Origin: Cryomorphaceae bacterium
Lineage (GTDB): Bacteria > Bacteroidota > Bacteroidia > Flavobacteriales_D > Crocinitomicaceae
Length of the DNA stretch: 34,854 bases
Direction: 5' to 3'
Assembly (NCBI GenBank): GCA_021299335.1
Contig: JAJTGF010000006.1
Location: 30,758-65,611 of the forward strand
In this document: positions 8,634-17,064 of the stretch, one piece after another
How positions within the stretch are numbered: the stretch's first letter is position 1
How the letters are laid out: every line of letters begins with the position of its first letter
Notes under the pieces: model-generated
Databases searched by the model: none
What the model was told of the DNA's origin: nothing
Seen by the model: the letters and a program-made list of their open reading frames with translations, nothing else
Made by a program: the position numbers and the translations under genes

Positions 8634-9233
8634 ATGGAAGCAGATAAATCAAAAGCATCATACGGCGTTGGCATGAGCATCGCCGAAAGTTTGTCCCAAC
8701 AAGACCTTTCTACCCTAGATCTCGATCAGGTATTGGCAGGCATGCGCGCTATTTTTAGCGGTGAGCCCCCACTCATCAGTCCAGAAGAAGCCAATATGCA
8801 TATCCAGCGTTTTTTAGACGCTCAAAAAACACAAAAATACGAAGCTGTAAAGTTGGCTGGGGAAGCCTTCTTGGCCGACAACGCGCAGCGGCCGGAGGTC
8901 AAAACCACTGCAAGTGGTTTGCAGTACGAAGTGCTGCAAGAAGGCGACGGACCCAAGCCGGGCCCAACGAGCCAAGTTACTGTTCATTACCACGGAACCT
9001 TAATAGACGGAACAGTCTTTGACAGCTCTGTACAGCGCGGTGCGCCTGCTACATTCGGTGTCAATCAAGTGATCCGCGGCTGGACCGAAGCGCTCCAGCT
9101 GATGTCCGAAGGCGCTAAATATCGCCTCTCCATTCCCCAAGAATTGGCCTATGGTGCCAACCCGCACCCGGGCGGAGCTATTCAGCCATACGCGGCACTC
9201 ATTTTTGACGTCGAACTACTCTCTATTGCCTAA
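8634..9233 (+). CDS. FKBP-type peptidyl-prolyl cis-trans isomerase, cytosolic (FklB/FkpA-like)
   Basis: A 199-residue protein with an N-terminal helical dimerisation domain (about 1-85, FKBP_N-like, YGVGMSIAESL near the start) and a C-terminal FKBP catalytic domain (about 95-199). Active-site residues of the fold are present: the Tyr of VHYHG, Phe-Asp in TVFDSS, Val-Ile and Trp in VIRGWTEAL, Tyr in LAYG and the C-terminal LIFDVELL strand. No signal peptide is visible, so it is probably a cytosolic chaperone/isomerase like FklB. It is followed 11 bp later by a lipoprotein paralogue with the same domain order, suggesting tandem duplication with relocation of one copy. Confidence 0.93.
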   Translation: MEADKSKASYGVGMSIAESLSQQDLSTLDLDQVLAGMRAIFSGEPPLISPEEANMHIQRFLDAQKTQKYEAVKLAGEAFLADNAQRPEVKTTASGLQYEVLQEGDGPKPGPTSQVTVHYHGTLIDGTVFDSSVQRGAPATFGVNQVIRGWTEALQLMSEGAKYRLSIPQELAYGANPHPGGAIQPYAALIFDVELLSIA

Positions 9234-9244
9234 ACCCATTGAAC

Positions 9245-10180
9245 ATGAAATACCTATCTATCCTTGCCCTCATTTTGACCCTCTTATCTTGCGGTGATGA
9301 AGTGGTTACCTTTAAAACCGATAAAGAACGCTACTCTTACTTACTAGGCGTAGAGATTGCCAAGCCGTTTATTACGCAGGCGCCATTTACCAAAATGGAC
9401 AAAGAAAAAATGATCGAAGGTTTCGAAAACCCGGTCAAAGAAGCTGAACTCAAAAAATACTACAGAGACCTCGAATTACTTCTTGGTCAAACTGGCAAAA
9501 GCTTCAATGAAAAATACAAAGAGCAAGGCTCTTTTGCAGTAGGAAAAATCAACCGTGAGCGCTTTGACCATTACTTTGACGAACTCGATGCAAAAGAGCT
9601 GATCAACAGCGATTTCGTTAAAAAAGGATTCTCAGACGGACTCAACAAAAAAGATGCGGTAGCACTGAAAGGCCTCGATCGCAAAAAAATCATGGCCAGT
9701 TTTGAAGCCCTCATGAATGAAAAATACCAAAAAATCACAGCTGGATACAAAGCGGAGGGCGAAGCCTTTATGGCTGCAAATCAGAAAAAACCAGGCGTGA
9801 TTACCACTGCAAGTGGCCTGCAATACATCGTTCTTAAGGAAGGTAAAGGACCAAAGCCAGGGCGCGACGCACGCGTTAAAATGAGCTACATCGGCATGAA
9901 CCCAGATGGCAGTATTTTTGACCAATCACCGCTAGGCGAAGGCATTAGCTTCGGCCTTAACGAAGTCATCCCCGGCTGGACCGAAGGTATTCAACTCATG
10001 AGCGTAGGTACCAAAATTCGATTGTTCGTGCCGCAAGAACTCGGCTACGCAGGCAACCCACCTCAAGGTGCCAACATCAAACCATATTCTCCACTCATTT
10101 TTGAAATGGAACTCATGGCCATTGAAAAAGCAGCAGCTCCAAATACTGCTCTCCAAATGCCCGATCCAAGAATACAATAA
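9245..10180 (+). CDS. FKBP-type peptidyl-prolyl cis-trans isomerase lipoprotein
   Basis: A 311-residue exported isomerase. The ATG at 9245 gives a classic lipoprotein signal (MKYLSILALILTLLSC, lipidation Cys16); the upstream TTG at 9239 adds nothing useful. A helical FKBP_N domain (about 25-185, with a GKSFNEKYKEQG segment) precedes an FKBP domain (about 190-298) with TTASGLQYIVLKEGKGPKPG, the Phe-Asp of SIFDQS, VIPGWTEGIQLMS and LIFEMELM. A short tail rich in Pro and Gln ends the protein. The predicted location is the periplasmic face of a membrane, assisting folding of exported proteins. It is 11 bp after its cytosolic paralogue and about 15 bp before the next lipoprotein gene, so the three probably share a transcript. 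Confidence 0.93.
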   Translation: MKYLSILALILTLLSCGDEVVTFKTDKERYSYLLGVEIAKPFITQAPFTKMDKEKMIEGFENPVKEAELKKYYRDLELLLGQTGKSFNEKYKEQGSFAVGKINRERFDHYFDELDAKELINSDFVKKGFSDGLNKKDAVALKGLDRKKIMASFEALMNEKYQKITAGYKAEGEAFMAANQKKPGVITTASGLQYIVLKEGKGPKPGRDARVKMSYIGMNPDGSIFDQSPLGEGISFGLNEVIPGWTEGIQLMSVGTKIRLFVPQELGYAGNPPQGANIKPYSPLIFEMELMAIEKAAAPNTALQMPDPRIQ

Positions 10181-10195
10181 TTCGTAAATTAGACC

Positions 10196-11338
10196 ATGCG
10201 TTTTTTAAAATACCTCTCCATTTTTGTTGCTGGTGCTTTGGCACTGAGCTCCTGTGAAGAAGACATCATTCTAGATGGCGACTTCGTTGAAACAGCAGTT
10301 GTATACGGTTTGCTAGACCAAGCAGATTCTATCCACATGATTAAAATTACCCGCGCATTTATTGGCCCGGGTTCTGCCCTCGACATCGCTCAAATACCAG
10401 ACTCCAGTTATTTTGAGCAAGTAGAAGCTACGGTTTCTGAGGTTGTCAATGGTCAAGTAACCCGCACCTGGACACTCCAAGACACCCTCGTTCAGGATAA
10501 AGACACCAACGGTCTTTTCTATGGCCCCGAGCAAAAAGCATTTTATTTCAAAACCTTACCAACTGGCCCACTAGAAGCCATTCAAACATCTAGCAACCCT
10601 ATGCTGAGTTCCCTGATTCCAACGGCAACCTATCGTTTCAAAGCCATCATCAATGGCGGCGAATTTGAAGTGAGCGGGCAAACCGAACTCGTTCACGGCA
10701 TGACCTCCCCTGCAGCCTCGCAAAATTTTACTTTCAAATTTGCCGATGATCCCGGAGAATACATCTCTACCGGTGTCGCCGTTTCCAATACGGGCAACTC
10801 TCACATCACTAGCGCACACCTAGACGTGCTCTTCAACGAACACCAAGGAAGCACTATTACAGAAAAATCTTTTCGTTGGAAACTCGGGGAAGCGGCCGCC
10901 GAGCCCTATACCTCCCGCACCTACTCTGCAGTAGGCAGAACCTTCTACGACCTCGTTAAAGCAAATATCAGCAACAATCCGAGTATAGACAAACGCACTT
11001 TCAAAGCTATTCGCGTTATTTTAACAGGAGGTGCCGAAGAACTTTACAATTACATGAGTGTCAATTCACCCAGTTCAAGTCTGGCTCAGAGCAAACCAAC
11101 CTACACCAACCTCAGTGTTACCAACGGTAAGCGCGTAGTTGGGATCTTCTCTTCGCGACAAACCGTCACCTATTACAAACCTTTTTACACCTCTCCGCAA
11201 CAGGCCTACATCAGAGCCATCGATAAAAAATCGACCCGAGAACTCTGCAATGGCCCCATTACTGGGTTCTATCTATTTTGCTCTAACCATCCTGGCGACA
11301 ACGTTGTTGGGCAAGAGGAGTCTTTTGCCTGTAACTAA
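10196..11338 (+). CDS. Bacteroidota lipoprotein of unknown function (DUF4249-like)
   Basis: A 380-residue exported lipoprotein: the signal ends in LALSSC with lipidation Cys20, followed directly by acidic residues (EED), as is common for Bacteroidota surface lipoproteins. The body is beta-rich with a VVYGLLDQADSIHMIKITR opening resembling DUF4249-type lipoproteins; I am not certain of the family. The C-terminus has three Cys (ELCNGP, FCSNHPG, ESFACN), possibly disulfide-bonded in the periplasm or outside. No catalytic motif is recognisable. Its stop is only 2 bp before the priA ATG, so expression of priA is likely coupled to this gene even though their functions look unrelated. Confidence 0.75.
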   Translation: MRFLKYLSIFVAGALALSSCEEDIILDGDFVETAVVYGLLDQADSIHMIKITRAFIGPGSALDIAQIPDSSYFEQVEATVSEVVNGQVTRTWTLQDTLVQDKDTNGLFYGPEQKAFYFKTLPTGPLEAIQTSSNPMLSSLIPTATYRFKAIINGGEFEVSGQTELVHGMTSPAASQNFTFKFADDPGEYISTGVAVSNTGNSHITSAHLDVLFNEHQGSTITEKSFRWKLGEAAAEPYTSRTYSAVGRTFYDLVKANISNNPSIDKRTFKAIRVILTGGAEELYNYMSVNSPSSSLAQSKPTYTNLSVTNGKRVVGIFSSRQTVTYYKPFYTSPQQAYIRAIDKKSTRELCNGPITGFYLFCSNHPGDNVVGQEESFACN

Positions 11339-11340
11339 AC

Positions 11341-13824
11341 ATGACTGAGCGCCAGACACTCTTCGCCGATGTCTTGCTGCCAGTCCCGATGCGGCAGGTA
11401 TTTACCTATCGCGTGCCATTTGATTTCAACGGACAAATCCGTAGCGGCCTGCGCGTATTAGTGCCGTTTGGAAAGAACAAAATACTGACTGGCTTGGTCA
11501 CCAACGTTCACCAAAACGTTCCTCAAACATACCAAGCCAAGTACATCGACACCATCCTCGACGACTCCCCGATTATCACAGGCAAACAACTCGCCTTCTG
11601 GGATTGGCTCAGTTCGTACTATATGGCGCCAATCGGCGATGTCATGAATGCCGCACTTCCGGCCAACTTTAAACTGGCAAGTGAATCTAAATTTTGTCTG
11701 CATCCCGACGCTCCAATTCCAAGACCTGAACTCAGTACTAGAGCTGCTGAAATCATCGAATTGCTCGAAGTTCAAAGTCAAATGAGCAGTAAAGAAATTG
11801 CAGAGCGCTTGGGCATCAAAACCATTCAACCCTATCTTAAAAAACTTCTAGAACTCAAACTGATTGCTGGCGCCGAAGAAGTCCAAGAGCGCTATACGCC
11901 AAAGACGCAACTTTTTCTCTTTTTACAGCAAGAATTTCAGGAAGAAGAACAACTCAGTGCCTTTCTCAATACCCTGGAGCGCAAACCTAGAACAGAAAAA
12001 CAAGTCCAAGCCCTACTGCGCTTCATTCAATTAGCTACTGAAGCGGGTAGCTTAGCAGCACCCGTTTCCAAAACGCTGCTGCTCAAACACGACGTCAGCA
12101 GCTCTGCAATTGCCACGCTCGAAAAACAAGGCGTATTTCAAATTGAACGCCTTCAAGTTGACCGACATGCGCGAATGGGCGAAGGAAAAGGTGCGTTTAA
12201 ACCACTGACTGCAGTCCAACAGGTTGCCTTAAATGACATCGAGAAAGGATTAGAACAAAAAGAGGTTTGCCTTTTTTATGGCGTTACCGGATCGGGCAAA
12301 ACCGAAATCTACGTGCAGCTCATTCAGCAATACCTCGATTTGGGCAAACAAGTTTTATTTCTGATCCCAGAAATTGCACTCACCACCCAACTCATTGCGC
12401 GCTTGCAACATTACTTTGGCGATCTTGTTGGCGTTTATCACAGTCGTTTCAATCAGAACGAACGCATCGAAATCTGGAACCATGTTCTGGCCAATGACCC
12501 GCAGCAATTCCGTATCATCGTCGGGGCGCGCAGTTCAGTTTTTTTACCGTTTGCCGATCTCGGTTTGGTGATCGTCGACGAAGAACACGAAGCGTCTTTC
12601 AAACAATACGACCCTTCGCCGCGCTACAACGCGCGAGACGCCGCAATTGTACTCGCCAAAATGCACGACGCAAAAGTATTGCTCGGATCTGCAACACCTT
12701 CGCTTGAATCTTTTCACAACGCCAAGCAAGATAAGTACCATTTTGTGCAATTAGCGGAGCGCTACAAAGGCTTGCAACTACCCCTCATGCTCTGCGCTGA
12801 TCTCAAAAGAGAGAAGCGGCTCAAAAATATGCAATCACATTTTTCGAGTTTAATGCTCGATGAAATGAAAAATACCTTGGCCAAGAAAGAGCAAGTGATT
12901 TTATTTCAGAACCGTCGTGGTTATACGCCTATTTGGTCCTGTGAGGTGTGTGCCTGGACGCCGCGTTGCCTCAACTGCGATGTCAGCCTCACCTACCACA
13001 AGCACAGCAATATGCTCAAATGCCACTATTGCAGCTTCACAACACCTCCTATTGGTTCTTGTACCAATTGCGGCAGCAATCGCTTGCGCATGATCGGCTT
13101 TGGAACCGAAAAAATCGAAGATGAACTGCAACTCATTTTCCCGAACACGGTCTTTAAGCGCATGGACCTCGACAGCACGCGTTCCAAAAATGCCTACGAA
13201 GAAATCATCGATGACTTCTCGAACCGCCGCATCGATGTACTCATTGGCACCCAAATGGTCACCAAAGGCCTCGATTTTGACCACGTATCAATGGTTGGCA
13301 TTCTCGATGCAGATATGCTCTTGAACCGACCAGATTTTCGGGCCTATGAACGTGCCTTTCAGCTGATGTCACAGGTAGCAGGTAGAGCGGGTCGCAAAGA
13401 AAAGCAAGGAAAGGTGGTCATCCAAAGTGCGCAAGCAGAACACTGGGTTCTCGAACGCGTCATGGCCCATGACTTCATCGGTTTTTATGAAGTTGAAATT
13501 GAAGAGCGCGAGCGTTTCTTTTACCCGCCATTCTATAAAATCATACAGCTCACGCTCAAACACGAAAAAGAAGAACTCGTGCAAGAAGGCGCACAGTTTC
13601 TAGCTGATCAATTGCGCAACGTATTTAAAGAAAGAGTGTTGGGCCCCGAATTTCCGATCATCAAGCGCATTCAAAACAAATTCCTCAAAGAAATTAAGCT
13701 CAAAATTGAACGCGGCGCACCCGACAAAAAAGTCAAGGCTAAAATCTTACAAGACCTCGATACCTTCTACGAAAACGTCCGCTTCAAAGGCATCCAAATC
13801 AGTATTGACGTGGATCCGATGTAA
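11341..13824 (+). CDS. priA: Primosomal protein N' (replication restart helicase PriA)
   Basis: An 827-residue 3'-5' superfamily 2 helicase that reloads the replisome at stalled forks. The N-terminal 3' DNA-end-binding domain opens with VLLPVPMRQVFTYRVP. A winged-helix part follows (STRAAEIIELL to LKLIAG). The helicase core has Walker A GVTGSGKTEIY near residue 314, IPEIALT, Walker B DEEHEASFKQ near 412 and LLGSATPSLES. The zinc-binding insertion (about 534-580) has four CxxC pairs (CEVC, CLNC, CHYC, CTNC). The second RecA lobe contains IGTQMVTKGLDFDHVS and QVAGRAGR. All key motifs are intact and the length is normal. It is the last gene of the + strand run, ending at a shared hairpin terminator. 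Confidence 0.98.
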   Translation: MTERQTLFADVLLPVPMRQVFTYRVPFDFNGQIRSGLRVLVPFGKNKILTGLVTNVHQNVPQTYQAKYIDTILDDSPIITGKQLAFWDWLSSYYMAPIGDVMNAALPANFKLASESKFCLHPDAPIPRPELSTRAAEIIELLEVQSQMSSKEIAERLGIKTIQPYLKKLLELKLIAGAEEVQERYTPKTQLFLFLQQEFQEEEQLSAFLNTLERKPRTEKQVQALLRFIQLATEAGSLAAPVSKTLLLKHDVSSSAIATLEKQGVFQIERLQVDRHARMGEGKGAFKPLTAVQQVALNDIEKGLEQKEVCLFYGVTGSGKTEIYVQLIQQYLDLGKQVLFLIPEIALTTQLIARLQHYFGDLVGVYHSRFNQNERIEIWNHVLANDPQQFRIIVGARSSVFLPFADLGLVIVDEEHEASFKQYDPSPRYNARDAAIVLAKMHDAKVLLGSATPSLESFHNAKQDKYHFVQLAERYKGLQLPLMLCADLKREKRLKNMQSHFSSLMLDEMKNTLAKKEQVILFQNRRGYTPIWSCEVCAWTPRCLNCDVSLTYHKHSNMLKCHYCSFTTPPIGSCTNCGSNRLRMIGFGTEKIEDELQLIFPNTVFKRMDLDSTRSKNAYEEIIDDFSNRRIDVLIGTQMVTKGLDFDHVSMVGILDADMLLNRPDFRAYERAFQLMSQVAGRAGRKEKQGKVVIQSAQAEHWVLERVMAHDFIGFYEVEIEERERFFYPPFYKIIQLTLKHEKEELVQEGAQFLADQLRNVFKERVLGPEFPIIKRIQNKFLKEIKLKIERGAPDKKVKAKILQDLDTFYENVRFKGIQISIDVDPM

Positions 13825-13851
13825 TTCGATAAAAGAATATTTACCCAAAAC

Positions 13852-13879
13852 AAAAAAGGAACCTCGCGGTTCCTTTTTT
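13852..13879. terminator. Bidirectional intrinsic terminator between priA and rpoD
   Basis: The perfect inverted repeat AAAAAAGGAACC / GGTTCCTTTTTT has a 4-nt loop (TCGC). The A-run on one side and T-run on the other give a U-tract in both directions, fitting the convergent priA (+) and rpoD (-) genes on either side. Confidence 0.92.
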
Positions 13880-13881
13880 TA

Positions 13882-14751
13882 TTATCCTAGGTAGCTTTTC
13901 AGCACCTTATTTTTGTTGGTGTGTTTGAGTCGGCGGATGGCCTTCTCTTTGATTTGACGAACGCGCTCACGGGTGAGTTCGAATTTGTCGCCGATTTCTT
14001 CTAAAGACAACGGTGCTTTGCCGTCGAGGCCGTAGAACATACTGATGACTTCGCTTTCGCGCGGCGTAAGGCTCGTGAGTGAACGGCGGATGTCTGAGCG
14101 CAAAGACTCTAAGGTAAGGCTCGCCTCTGGGCCAGGGAGTGAGTCACCTTGCATGACATCGTACATTGTAGATGTCGAGTCGTCACCTTCAATTAACGGC
14201 GCATCCATAGAGATGTGACGACCATTTTGAGAAAGCGTTTGTTTCACTTCTTCTGGCGTGACATTCAAGAACTCAGCAAGTTCGTCTGCAGAAGGCGGAC
14301 GCTCAAATTTTTGTTCGAGTTCTGAATAAGCACGGTTGATTTTGTTGATGTTGCCAATTTTGTTCAAGGGCAAACGCACAATGCGCGCTTGTTCTGCCAA
14401 AGCCTGAAGAATAGACTGGCGGATCCACCAAACAGCGTAAGAAATGAATTTGAAACCGCGGGTTTCGTCGAAGCGTTCTGCGGCTTTGATCAATCCTAAA
14501 TTCCCTTCGTTGATCAGGTCTGGCAAGGCCAAACCTTGATTTTGATACTGTTTGGCTACTGAAACCACAAAGCGCAAGTTGGCTTTGGTGAGGCGTTCTA
14601 ATGCGACGCGGTCACCGGCTTTGATTTTGCGCGCAAGCTCTACCTCTTCATCAGCGGTAATGAGGTCGACGCGACCAATTTCTTGTAAATACTTGTCTAA
14701 AGATGCGGTCTCTCTGTTGGTGACCTGTTTTGCGATTTTTAACTGCCTCAT
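13882..14751 (-). CDS. rpoD: Primary RNA polymerase sigma factor (RpoD/SigA, short Bacteroidota form)
   Basis: A 289-residue group 1 sigma-70. I chose the ATG giving [18 protein letters not shown], because Bacteroidota housekeeping sigma factors start with this sequence and lack region 1.1; an upstream in-frame extension of 18 residues looks like leader. Region 1.2 ([20 protein letters not shown]), region 2 ([46 protein letters not shown]), region 3 ([18 protein letters not shown]) and region 4 ([20 protein letters not shown]) are all present. It sets recognition of the TAnnTTTG/TTTG promoters seen in this window. The gene stands alone, with a 198-bp divergent gap upstream in which I see no strong -7 box. 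Confidence 0.97.
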   Translation of the reverse strand: MRQLKIAKQVTNRETASLDKYLQEIGRVDLITADEEVELARKIKAGDRVALERLTKANLRFVVSVAKQYQNQGLALPDLINEGNLGLIKAAERFDETRGFKFISYAVWWIRQSILQALAEQARIVRLPLNKIGNINKINRAYSELEQKFERPPSADELAEFLNVTPEEVKQTLSQNGRHISMDAPLIEGDDSTSTMYDVMQGDSLPGPEASLTLESLRSDIRRSLTSLTPRESEVISMFYGLDGKAPLSLEEIGDKFELTRERVRQIKEKAIRRLKHTNKNKVLKSYLG

Positions 14752-14949
14752 ATTTTCTAATTGCCTTCCCTTGTACTGATAAAATGCAGAAAGGTTCGCC
14801 TTCAACGCATTTTTTTTTCATGCGTTACAAACTTTCGAGCCAAAGTGCTCTTTTACTGCATATTTTACGGAGTTGATCGAAGATTTTTTTTGGTTCTCAC
14901 CAGAATTTCAGTGTATCAAATCAATGCACTATATACTAAACCCAATTAA

Positions 14950-15333
14950 ATGCGTTTGGTTCATATGGATAGCTACCTTTCTAAACGATACTGTCGGGAA
15001 TGCGGGGTGCAACTCAAAGGCAGACGCGATCAAAAGTTCTGCTCAGACCAGTGCCGCAACCAATTCAACAACCGTTATTATGCGCAAAAATTGGCGCAAC
15101 AAAGACAAATCAATCGGATTTTAGTGCAAAACCAGCAAATTCTCGCCCATTACCTTCTGATCGAGAAACGCAGACGAGTCATGGAAATCGATTTGCGAAC
15201 CAAAGGTTATCACTTCGAATACCATACCCACACCAAACAGGCCAAAAGCGGACAACAATATATATTTTGTTATGATTTTGGTTACCTTCGGCTCAGCGCA
15301 GACCTTGTTTATATTGTACAAGGTTCATGTTAA
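14950..15333 (+). CDS. Small zinc-ribbon protein (DUF2116-like)
   Basis: A 127-residue protein with a treble-clef/zinc-ribbon signature at its N-terminus, Cys15, Cys18, Cys31 and Cys35 in YCRECG and KFCSDQCRNQFNN. A helical basic stretch follows (residues about 45-80, QKLAQQRQINRILV and EKRRRVM), then a small beta-rich end (TKGYHFEYHTHT, FCYDFGYLRLSADL). Similar short proteins are common and uncharacterised in Bacteroidota. An internal ATG at 14965 (MDSYLSKRYC) may be the real start. The basic helix after a zinc ribbon suggests nucleic-acid or ribosome binding, but this is only inference. It ends 16 bp before the alpha/beta hydrolase and may be co-transcribed with it. Confidence 0.8.
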   Translation: MRLVHMDSYLSKRYCRECGVQLKGRRDQKFCSDQCRNQFNNRYYAQKLAQQRQINRILVQNQQILAHYLLIEKRRRVMEIDLRTKGYHFEYHTHTKQAKSGQQYIFCYDFGYLRLSADLVYIVQGSC

Positions 15334-15349
15334 TGATCAAGTAAAAACA

Positions 15350-16162
15350 ATGGAAAAAAATATATTCATAGGTGCTCAGCAACGCAGAGCACTTTATGCT
15401 TTGGCACAAAGAGACCACGCCAAGGAATTAATTGTGTTTATACACGGATTTATGGGCTTCATGGATTGGGGCGCTTGGCATTTAGTCCAAGATTATTTCA
15501 ACGCTGCCGGATATGACTTCTGCCGCTTCAACCTCAGCCATAATGGCACTGCACTAGCTCAGCCCACCGAATTTGTCGATTTGGAGGCTTTTGGTCAAAA
15601 TACCTATTCGTTTGAAATTGCAGATACCCTTCAATTAATTGGTCATTTAGAAGCCACTCATCAAACCTGGGAGCGCATTCATTTGATCGGGCATTCACGT
15701 GGTGGAGGCACCGCCATTCTAACCAGCCAACATTGGAACTTTAAGTCCGCGCTTGGCCAAGTCTGTACATGGGCAGGCATCTGCGATATCGCAAGACGTT
15801 TCCCGACAGGCAATGAACTAAGCGAATGGGAAAAGTCGGGCATACGCTTTGTGAAAAATGGCCGAACCAATCAAAACCTTCCCCAGCAATATGGATTGTA
15901 TGCCGATTTCATAGCCAATCAAGAAAATCTAGCAATCCTAAAAGCCGCAAAAAAACTAGGCAAGAAACTCTCTGTTTTTCACGGAGATCAAGACCTTTCA
16001 GTACCTATTTCAGAAGCCTATGAATTAGAGGAGGCATCGAGTACAAAGGTCCTTGAAATACATGGAGCAGATCATGTTTTTGGTGCCACTCATCCGTGGG
16101 AGAAAGATACTTTACCCCCATTTCTCGAAGAATTGTGTGAAAAGACTTTAGGGAAATTATAA
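15350..16162 (+). CDS. Alpha/beta hydrolase (serine hydrolase)
   Basis: A 270-residue cytosolic alpha/beta hydrolase. The start at MEKNIFIGAQ is preferred; the longer frame overlaps the upstream gene and adds 26 unrelated residues. The oxyanion motif IHGFMGF, nucleophile elbow GHSRGGG (Ser116), acid region FHGDQDLSVP and catalytic His in IHGADHVFG are all visible. The closest architecture is the small dienelactone-hydrolase/esterase-like group. There is no signal peptide or lipobox, and the substrate is unknown. It ends 6 bp before a hairpin terminator that also serves the opposing tRNA-His. Confidence 0.88.
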   Translation: MEKNIFIGAQQRRALYALAQRDHAKELIVFIHGFMGFMDWGAWHLVQDYFNAAGYDFCRFNLSHNGTALAQPTEFVDLEAFGQNTYSFEIADTLQLIGHLEATHQTWERIHLIGHSRGGGTAILTSQHWNFKSALGQVCTWAGICDIARRFPTGNELSEWEKSGIRFVKNGRTNQNLPQQYGLYADFIANQENLAILKAAKKLGKKLSVFHGDQDLSVPISEAYELEEASSTKVLEIHGADHVFGATHPWEKDTLPPFLEELCEKTLGKL

Positions 16163-16168
16163 AACAAA

Positions 16169-16192
16169 AAAGCCAGTAAAACTACTGGCTTT
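16169..16192. terminator. Bidirectional terminator between hydrolase and tRNA-His
   Basis: The stem AAAGCCAGTA-like arm pairs with TACTGGCTTT-like sequence around loop AAAC. In the plus direction it is followed by a T-rich run (TTGTTTTTT); in the minus direction by TTTTTGTTTT, so it can stop transcripts of both the hydrolase (+) and the tRNA (-). Confidence 0.85.
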
Positions 16193-16198
16193 GTTTTT

Positions 16199-16276
<78 letters not shown>

Positions 16277-16328
16277 ATTTTGGTGGGTGCAAATATACAA
16301 AATCTTCTTGATATTATAAAACGCGCTT

Positions 16329-16362
16329 TTTGAAAAAGGCAAATAATCTATGCCTAACTTTG
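16329..16362 (+). promoter_or_regulatory. Candidate promoter of the thioredoxin-like gene
   Basis: TTTG at 16329-16332 and TAACTTTG at 16355-16362 match the -33 and -7 elements of Bacteroidota promoters; the 22-nt spacer is a little long. The predicted transcript starts near 16370, downstream of an in-frame ATG at 16350, so it argues for the ATG at 16383 as the true start. Confidence 0.6.
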
Positions 16363-16382
16363 TGCCGCTAATCAACAATAAC

Positions 16383-16997
16383 ATGACGCCTATAACACCC
16401 GAAGCACTTTTTACGCCAGCACTTTTTGCTCAAGCCATGGACTTCAGCGCTTACATGCAACTTTCCGAGCAACTGGTCGCCGAAGGCCGCACTAGTGGGC
16501 CCAACCAAAGTGAAGCATACGTTTACTATACCAAACTGAATTTACAGCGCATGAAACGCCTCAACAAAACGGTTGAAGTGCCCGCTCAGCTCACCGAACT
16601 GATGAAGCAAAAAGCCAATAACTGGAGATGGATTACCATCACTGAACCATGGTGTGGAGATGCTGCGCAGTGTGTTCCGGTGATTGAAAAATTAGCTTTA
16701 GCCACCGGAGGCATCCAAACACATTATATTTTGCGCGACAAACACCCAGCAATCATGGATGCCTACCTCACCAACGGAGGACGCTCGATTCCTAAATTGA
16801 TTTGCCTAGATGAAAAAGGAGCTGAAGTATTTACATGGGGGCCGCGCCCAGCAGTGATTCAAGAAGTCATGAATCGCTTGAAAGCAGACGGCGTTACCGA
16901 AATTGCCACAATTGTAGAAGCCATCCAAAAGGCTTACAACGACGACAAACAACAAGGTATTTACCAAGAATTCGAAGCGCTGCTTCAACAATTGTAG
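16383..16997 (+). CDS. Thioredoxin-like family protein
   Basis: A 204-residue cytosolic protein with a thioredoxin-fold core. The start at 16383 (MTPITPEALF) is chosen because the promoter box overlaps the upstream ATG. The redox segment TEPWCGDAAQCVP (Cys91, Cys97) sits where the CxxC motif would be, but has WCGDAAQ, as in a Bacteroidota subgroup, with the second Cys five residues on. The cis-proline loop RSIPKL follows. There is no signal peptide. A role in thiol redox or stress is plausible but the reaction is not known. It is monocistronic, with its own promoter and a shared terminator. Confidence 0.82.
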   Translation: MTPITPEALFTPALFAQAMDFSAYMQLSEQLVAEGRTSGPNQSEAYVYYTKLNLQRMKRLNKTVEVPAQLTELMKQKANNWRWITITEPWCGDAAQCVPVIEKLALATGGIQTHYILRDKHPAIMDAYLTNGGRSIPKLICLDEKGAEVFTWGPRPAVIQEVMNRLKADGVTEIATIVEAIQKAYNDDKQQGIYQEFEALLQQL

Positions 16998-17013
16998 TTG
17001 AAACATACACCAT

Positions 17014-17046
17014 AAAAAAAGGGGCTCCGATCGGAGCCCCTTTTTT
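17014..17046. terminator. Bidirectional terminator between the thioredoxin-like gene and hppD
   Basis: A long perfect palindrome: seven A, GGGGCTCCGA, TCGGAGCCCC, then six T. It forms a strong GC stem with U-tracts on both sides, separating two convergent genes. Confidence 0.94.
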
Positions 17047-17064
17047 CAAATCATTTTGTTCAAC

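Noticed and set aside
8900-9830. Inverted repeat CCACTGCAAGTGG present in both FKBP genes
   Set aside because: It encodes the conserved TTASG segment in both paralogues, so it is explained by coding sequence and not by a regulatory repeat.
12901-13284. 127-codon minus-strand ORF inside priA
   Set aside because: It is antisense to the PriA zinc region and second helicase lobe, with no protein-like features.
14752-14949. Possible small RNA or promoter pair in the 198-bp gap upstream of rpoD
   Set aside because: No TAnnTTTG box, hairpin with U-tract or conserved fold is visible; I see nothing that can be supported.
16350-16382. Upstream ATG giving a longer thioredoxin-like protein
   Set aside because: The ATG lies before and overlaps the TAACTTTG promoter box, so it would not be on the transcript.
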